DNA of 64,000 bases, taken from assembly GCA_947497485.1 (NCBI GenBank), contig CANMHB010000014.1, positions 32,598 through 96,597 on the forward strand, read 5' to 3'. Shown here one piece after another: positions 62,401 through 64,000 of the stretch (position 1 is its first letter; every line of letters begins with the position of its first letter). Made by a program: the position numbers and the translations under genes. Below the pieces are notes generated by a model. It was given only the letters and a program-made list of their open reading frames with translations, made no database searches and was not told the DNA's origin. This DNA is from Flavobacteriales bacterium. Lineage in GTDB: Bacteria > Bacteroidota > Bacteroidia > Flavobacteriales_D > Crocinitomicaceae.

Positions 62401-64000
62401 TAGGGGTAATAGAATAAACTACAATTTGATCAACATTAGTTGTGTTTATTAAGTTCCCAGTATTAAATGTTGATGAAGGAACATTATTACCAGTTTCACC
62501 GTCTACGGAACCATTTGCTGCAACATTCCATGAATATTCGGTTCCATTTGGAATGATATCGCCAGGAGATCCCAAAATCTGATTTGTTAAACCATTTCCA
62601 CTGCAAATTTCATAAGTTGCATCCACTAAACTTGGACCTGGGTTGACTGTAACTATCAAATTAAAAGGCTGGCCCGGACAAGGACCAGATTGCGGTATTA
62701 GAGTATAAGTAATTGTTTGCGGACTAGATGTGGTATTGACTAAAATTTGATTATTTAAATTGGCAACTGGGGTTGATTGTACCGATTGACCTGTAATATT
62801 GCTATTATCCGTTAGAATTGTCCAAGTATAAAGGGTTGTTGGTGGCATAATATCATTTGCAGCAGCTGTAATAGCTGGAGAATTACCGCTGCAAATTGAA
62901 ACAGATTTATCTGAAATTTCAGGAGTTGCGGTTATAGTAATATTCACATTGAAATTTGCACCTATACATGGCCCAGCTGAAGGAGTCACACTATAAATAA
63001 CGGAGGTGTTAGAAGGTAAAGCATTATTTAATGGACCTCCAAAAATATTTGTACTTGCAATTGCGTTTGCAGCTTCTCCTGTTACTGAAGTATTATTTGT
63101 AAAATTCCAGGTGTATAAAGTGTTAGAAGGAATAACATTTCCAAGTGCATTTGGATCTGGTATTGTGTCAAATGAACCGCCGCTGCAGATAATTTCGTTG
63201 ATGGGATTAACAAACGGATTTGGATTTATTACAACATTTACTGTCTGAGGGGTTCCGGGACAATTTCCGAAGATCGGTGTAACAGTATAAACAACATTTT
63301 GTTGAGAGGTACTTAAGTTACCTAGGGTATTGTTGATTGTTGCAGAAGATTGAACAATGGTACTTTCTCCATTGATATTGATATTGTCTGCTGCGATCCA
63401 ATTGAATGTTGAACCTATTGCATCTGCTGTAAGTGTTATATTTAGTGTTTCTCCAGAGCAAATTGTCGCAGAATTTGAACTGGTCAGTGTTGGAATTGGA
63501 TTAACTGTTACTGTTGAAGTAACTGTATCAGAGCTGCAACCATTTAAAATATACCAAGAATCATAAGTGAACAATGTCACTTCATTAACTGGATTCGTTA
63601 CATGTGTAACAGTTAAAAGGCTATCAATTGTACCGCTTAATCCAGTGGACCAGTTATATTGACCACCCGGTAAATTTGGGTTCGCCTCAATAGTTCCGTT
63701 ATTTCCACTGCAGAAAACCAAATTATTTACGGAAACAGTCGGTTTTGGATTAACCGTCACTGTTGATGAACTCGGTAAACTAGGACAGCCGTTCAACGTA
63801 TATACCACTGAATAGGTAAATGTCTGTTGAACCGTCGGATTCGAAAGTGTCGGTGTAACCGTCAGAGATGAATTAGTCCCCGATGGCGTCCAGGCATACG
63901 TGCCATCTGGTGATGATACCGTCGTTCCTATTGTAGTCGACTGACCATTACAGATCGTTGCCCCTGGTGCGGCTGTCACAGTCGGTATTGGATTGACCGT
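59489..64000 (-). CDS. Giant repeat-rich T9SS adhesin with type-B sorting domain (N-terminus beyond window)
   Basis: The frame is open from the stop at 59489 to the window edge, giving 1503 residues of an even longer protein; the GTG at 63979 lies inside the repeats and is not the start. At least 14 modules of about 75-110 residues each begin with C-x-G (ICSG, FCSG, VCSG, ICAG, LCVG, LCIG, VCIG, SCIG) and end with VTVNP-like linkers, a PKD-like/Ig-like pattern. Most modules carry two cysteines. The final about 110 residues are a CHU_C domain: IYVPNTFTPDGDQNNNLFFP, RIYDRWGEIAFET, ending GHVNLLK. Probably a SprB-like surface adhesin. Confidence 0.9.
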   Translation of the reverse strand, partial: TVNPIPTVTAAPGATICNGQSTTIGTTVSSPDGTYAWTPSGTNSSLTVTPTLSNPTVQQTFTYSVVYTLNGCPSLPSSSTVTVNPKPTVSVNNLVFCSGNNGTIEANPNLPGGQYNWSTGLSGTIDSLLTVTHVTNPVNEVTLFTYDSWYILNGCSSDTVTSTVTVNPIPTLTSSNSATICSGETLNITLTADAIGSTFNWIAADNININGESTIVQSSATINNTLGNLSTSQQNVVYTVTPIFGNCPGTPQTVNVVINPNPFVNPINEIICSGGSFDTIPDPNALGNVIPSNTLYTWNFTNNTSVTGEAANAIASTNIFGGPLNNALPSNTSVIYSVTPSAGPCIGANFNVNITITATPEISDKSVSICSGNSPAITAAANDIMPPTTLYTWTILTDNSNITGQSVQSTPVANLNNQILVNTTSSPQTITYTLIPQSGPCPGQPFNLIVTVNPGPSLVDATYEICSGNGLTNQILGSPGDIIPNGTEYSWNVAANGSVDGETGNNVPSSTFNTGNLINTTNVDQIVVYSITPIGPSSLQPQCNGAPFQVSIVVNPTPNVENVNLQPICSGTNFTFDPFANPQPGSILNTNTILNWTVTPNANVTGYSNYNGTGLSLISQTLTNNTEIVQTLVYNVTAIDTTSQCSSTLFTVTIDVHPTPQIQDQTDDVCSGTPFNVSPSSTLPSQIAPAGTLYSWLNPVSNPNGAVTGGAPQTNQTIISQVLSNSTLSDASLTYTVTPTYVVSNSLTCVGQDFLVTVTVRPIPTVSATAADPIICAGSSTTLTAVGNPGVNSSNVPGSYNWTPLNAIVGTSTSSVITAQPASTTTFIVVYTLSGCPSQATPVTVTVQNPPDISTFTALEGTICDGGCTTISANFTGSTAVDYVVWSTGQTTTTAPHTIVVCPTSTTQYTATAYLLDCAGSPSDITINVNPDPSFISQPYDDTTLCVGGTVPLFVQVSGGAGTPQYQWYQNTSNSNTGGTAIAGATNSSYIPPIFTSPGTYFYYCRVSYSPSGCGFIVSNPSQVNVVADPQVLILGEDEILCIGGTPNCLTAIVSGGFGSNSYSWNPGSGNSNTFCPPASPIGTTTYNVTVNQTGVGCSANSTNSIIVNIIPDPVITINGIDEVCIGAEVQLSTTITGGTGSVSNYQWAFSSPPGAPFINIFNSNSPTYLTTSLLSDISYNVNITQTGKGCNASDEYLINVFQDPVVELIADPYSCIGTDMLVEAQVTGGTPNSVNLYTWYALNPSGPINPLLVQNPSIDNTYSYISIGDTTIFVNLDNSGFGCDIASDTITILGLIPAIAAFGPSSTTESFYDPTFSFVNESQNATDFIWDLGECDPQLPISELFATPSFGYNPTSVDILDYTYACPPGFYTVTLYASNLGYCSDSTFLSIAILPDVLIYVPNTFTPDGDQNNNLFFPFFSDEISKKGYVFRIYDRWGEIAFETNEIPDIPTTKYNTKGAWDGSPPYGKKIAQDGTYTWEVIYSTPVNEEKIRRIGHVNLLK
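59520..64000 (-). repeat. Protein-level tandem PKD-like modules
   Basis: Within the adhesin gene, about 14 diverged modules recur. One subgroup (roughly 61.8-63.4 kb) shares a Y-T-W core, V-x-G, L-x-N-x-T and YxVTP pattern before the next ICSG; the others are shorter. I see no near-identical DNA copies, so the repeats are old rather than recently amplified. Confidence 0.7.

Noticed and set aside
63979-63981. GTG as start codon of the giant adhesin
   Set aside because: The frame continues upstream with the same repeat pattern (TVNPIPTVTAAPGA), so the GTG is an internal valine.
59489-64000. CRISPR array or DNA-level tandem repeat in the adhesin region
   Set aside because: Repetition is at the protein level and diverged; there are no short identical repeats with regular spacers.
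1-64000. tRNA, rRNA, riboswitch, insertion sequence, prophage or integrase
   Set aside because: I looked in the intergenic gaps and at the protein set and saw no convincing signature; the gaps are short. A dedicated covariance-model search could still find a small RNA.

Overview
ORGANISM. The window is low-GC bacterial DNA from a Bacteroidota member, most likely order Flavobacteriales and possibly a Crocinitomicaceae/Fluviicola-like lineage (this placement is inference). Supporting signs are two type IX secretion system (T9SS) cargo proteins ending in type-B gliding-motility-type (CHU_C) sorting domains, Bacteroidota-restricted families (IPExxxVDY, DUF2480, DUF3127, HYC_CC_PP, DUF5916), two secreted proteins that resemble the C-terminal half of the T9SS motor protein GldM, and TAnnTTTG -7 promoter boxes instead of sigma70 sites. 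I see no rRNA, tRNA, CRISPR array, insertion sequence or phage gene. Gene density is high and no gene-free stretch exceeds about 180 bases. LAYOUT. 1-4.7 kb: a truncated DUF5916 protein, an M15-like peptidase-fold protein and a two-gene unit (beta-propeller plus beta-domain anchored protein). 4.8-12.8 kb: housekeeping genes on the minus strand (mnmE, DUF3127, flavin reductase, ribE, recJ, pyk, IPExxxVDY) with one MORN-repeat gene on the plus strand. 12.9-17.0 kb: small envelope genes and a cassette of two GldM-C-like secreted paralogues behind a secreted protein with an internal duplication. 17.0-27.2 kb: EamA transporter, SUFU-domain protein, then a tightly packed nucleotide-sugar operon (WbpE-, Ugd-, UXS-, WbpD-, WbpB-, WbpA-like, RmlB) ending in two phosphatases of different folds. 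27.4-31.8 kb: outer-membrane barrel, waaA and a long purF-type amidotransferase. 31.9-38.5 kb: a metal module (HMA protein, TonB receptor, HYC_CC_PP protein), a PKD-domain T9SS cargo and an NAD-binding protein. 38.6-45.2 kb, plus strand: lpdA, a LolA-like protein, a 1023-residue Asp-box propeller and a FISUMP-domain protein. 45.2-50.3 kb: nucleoside permease, bifunctional nuclease, etfA, etfB, menA, DUF2480. 50.4-55.7 kb: rhomboid protease, then a LysR regulator divergent from a 44-residue membrane peptide, an 89-residue protein, isocitrate dehydrogenase and an SbtA-type bicarbonate permease. 55.7-64 kb: AAA ATPase, YceI protein, fatty-acid hydroxylase and the 3' part of a giant repeat-rich T9SS adhesin that runs off the window. 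HOW THE GENES FIT TOGETHER. The nucleotide-sugar genes can supply a diacetamido-dideoxyglucuronate, UDP-xylose and a dTDP-6-deoxyhexose intermediate for surface polysaccharide, while waaA serves lipid A/core. The 32-35 kb genes look like one outer-membrane metal acquisition or tolerance unit. The LysR/icd/SbtA locus suggests that inorganic carbon uptake is linked to the TCA cycle. Several genes have a -7 box only 4 bases before the start codon, so leaderless or near-leaderless mRNAs are predicted. The strongest candidates for an undescribed system are the GldM-C-like cassette (14.4-17.0 kb) and the LysR/small-protein/icd/SbtA locus (51.2-55.0 kb).
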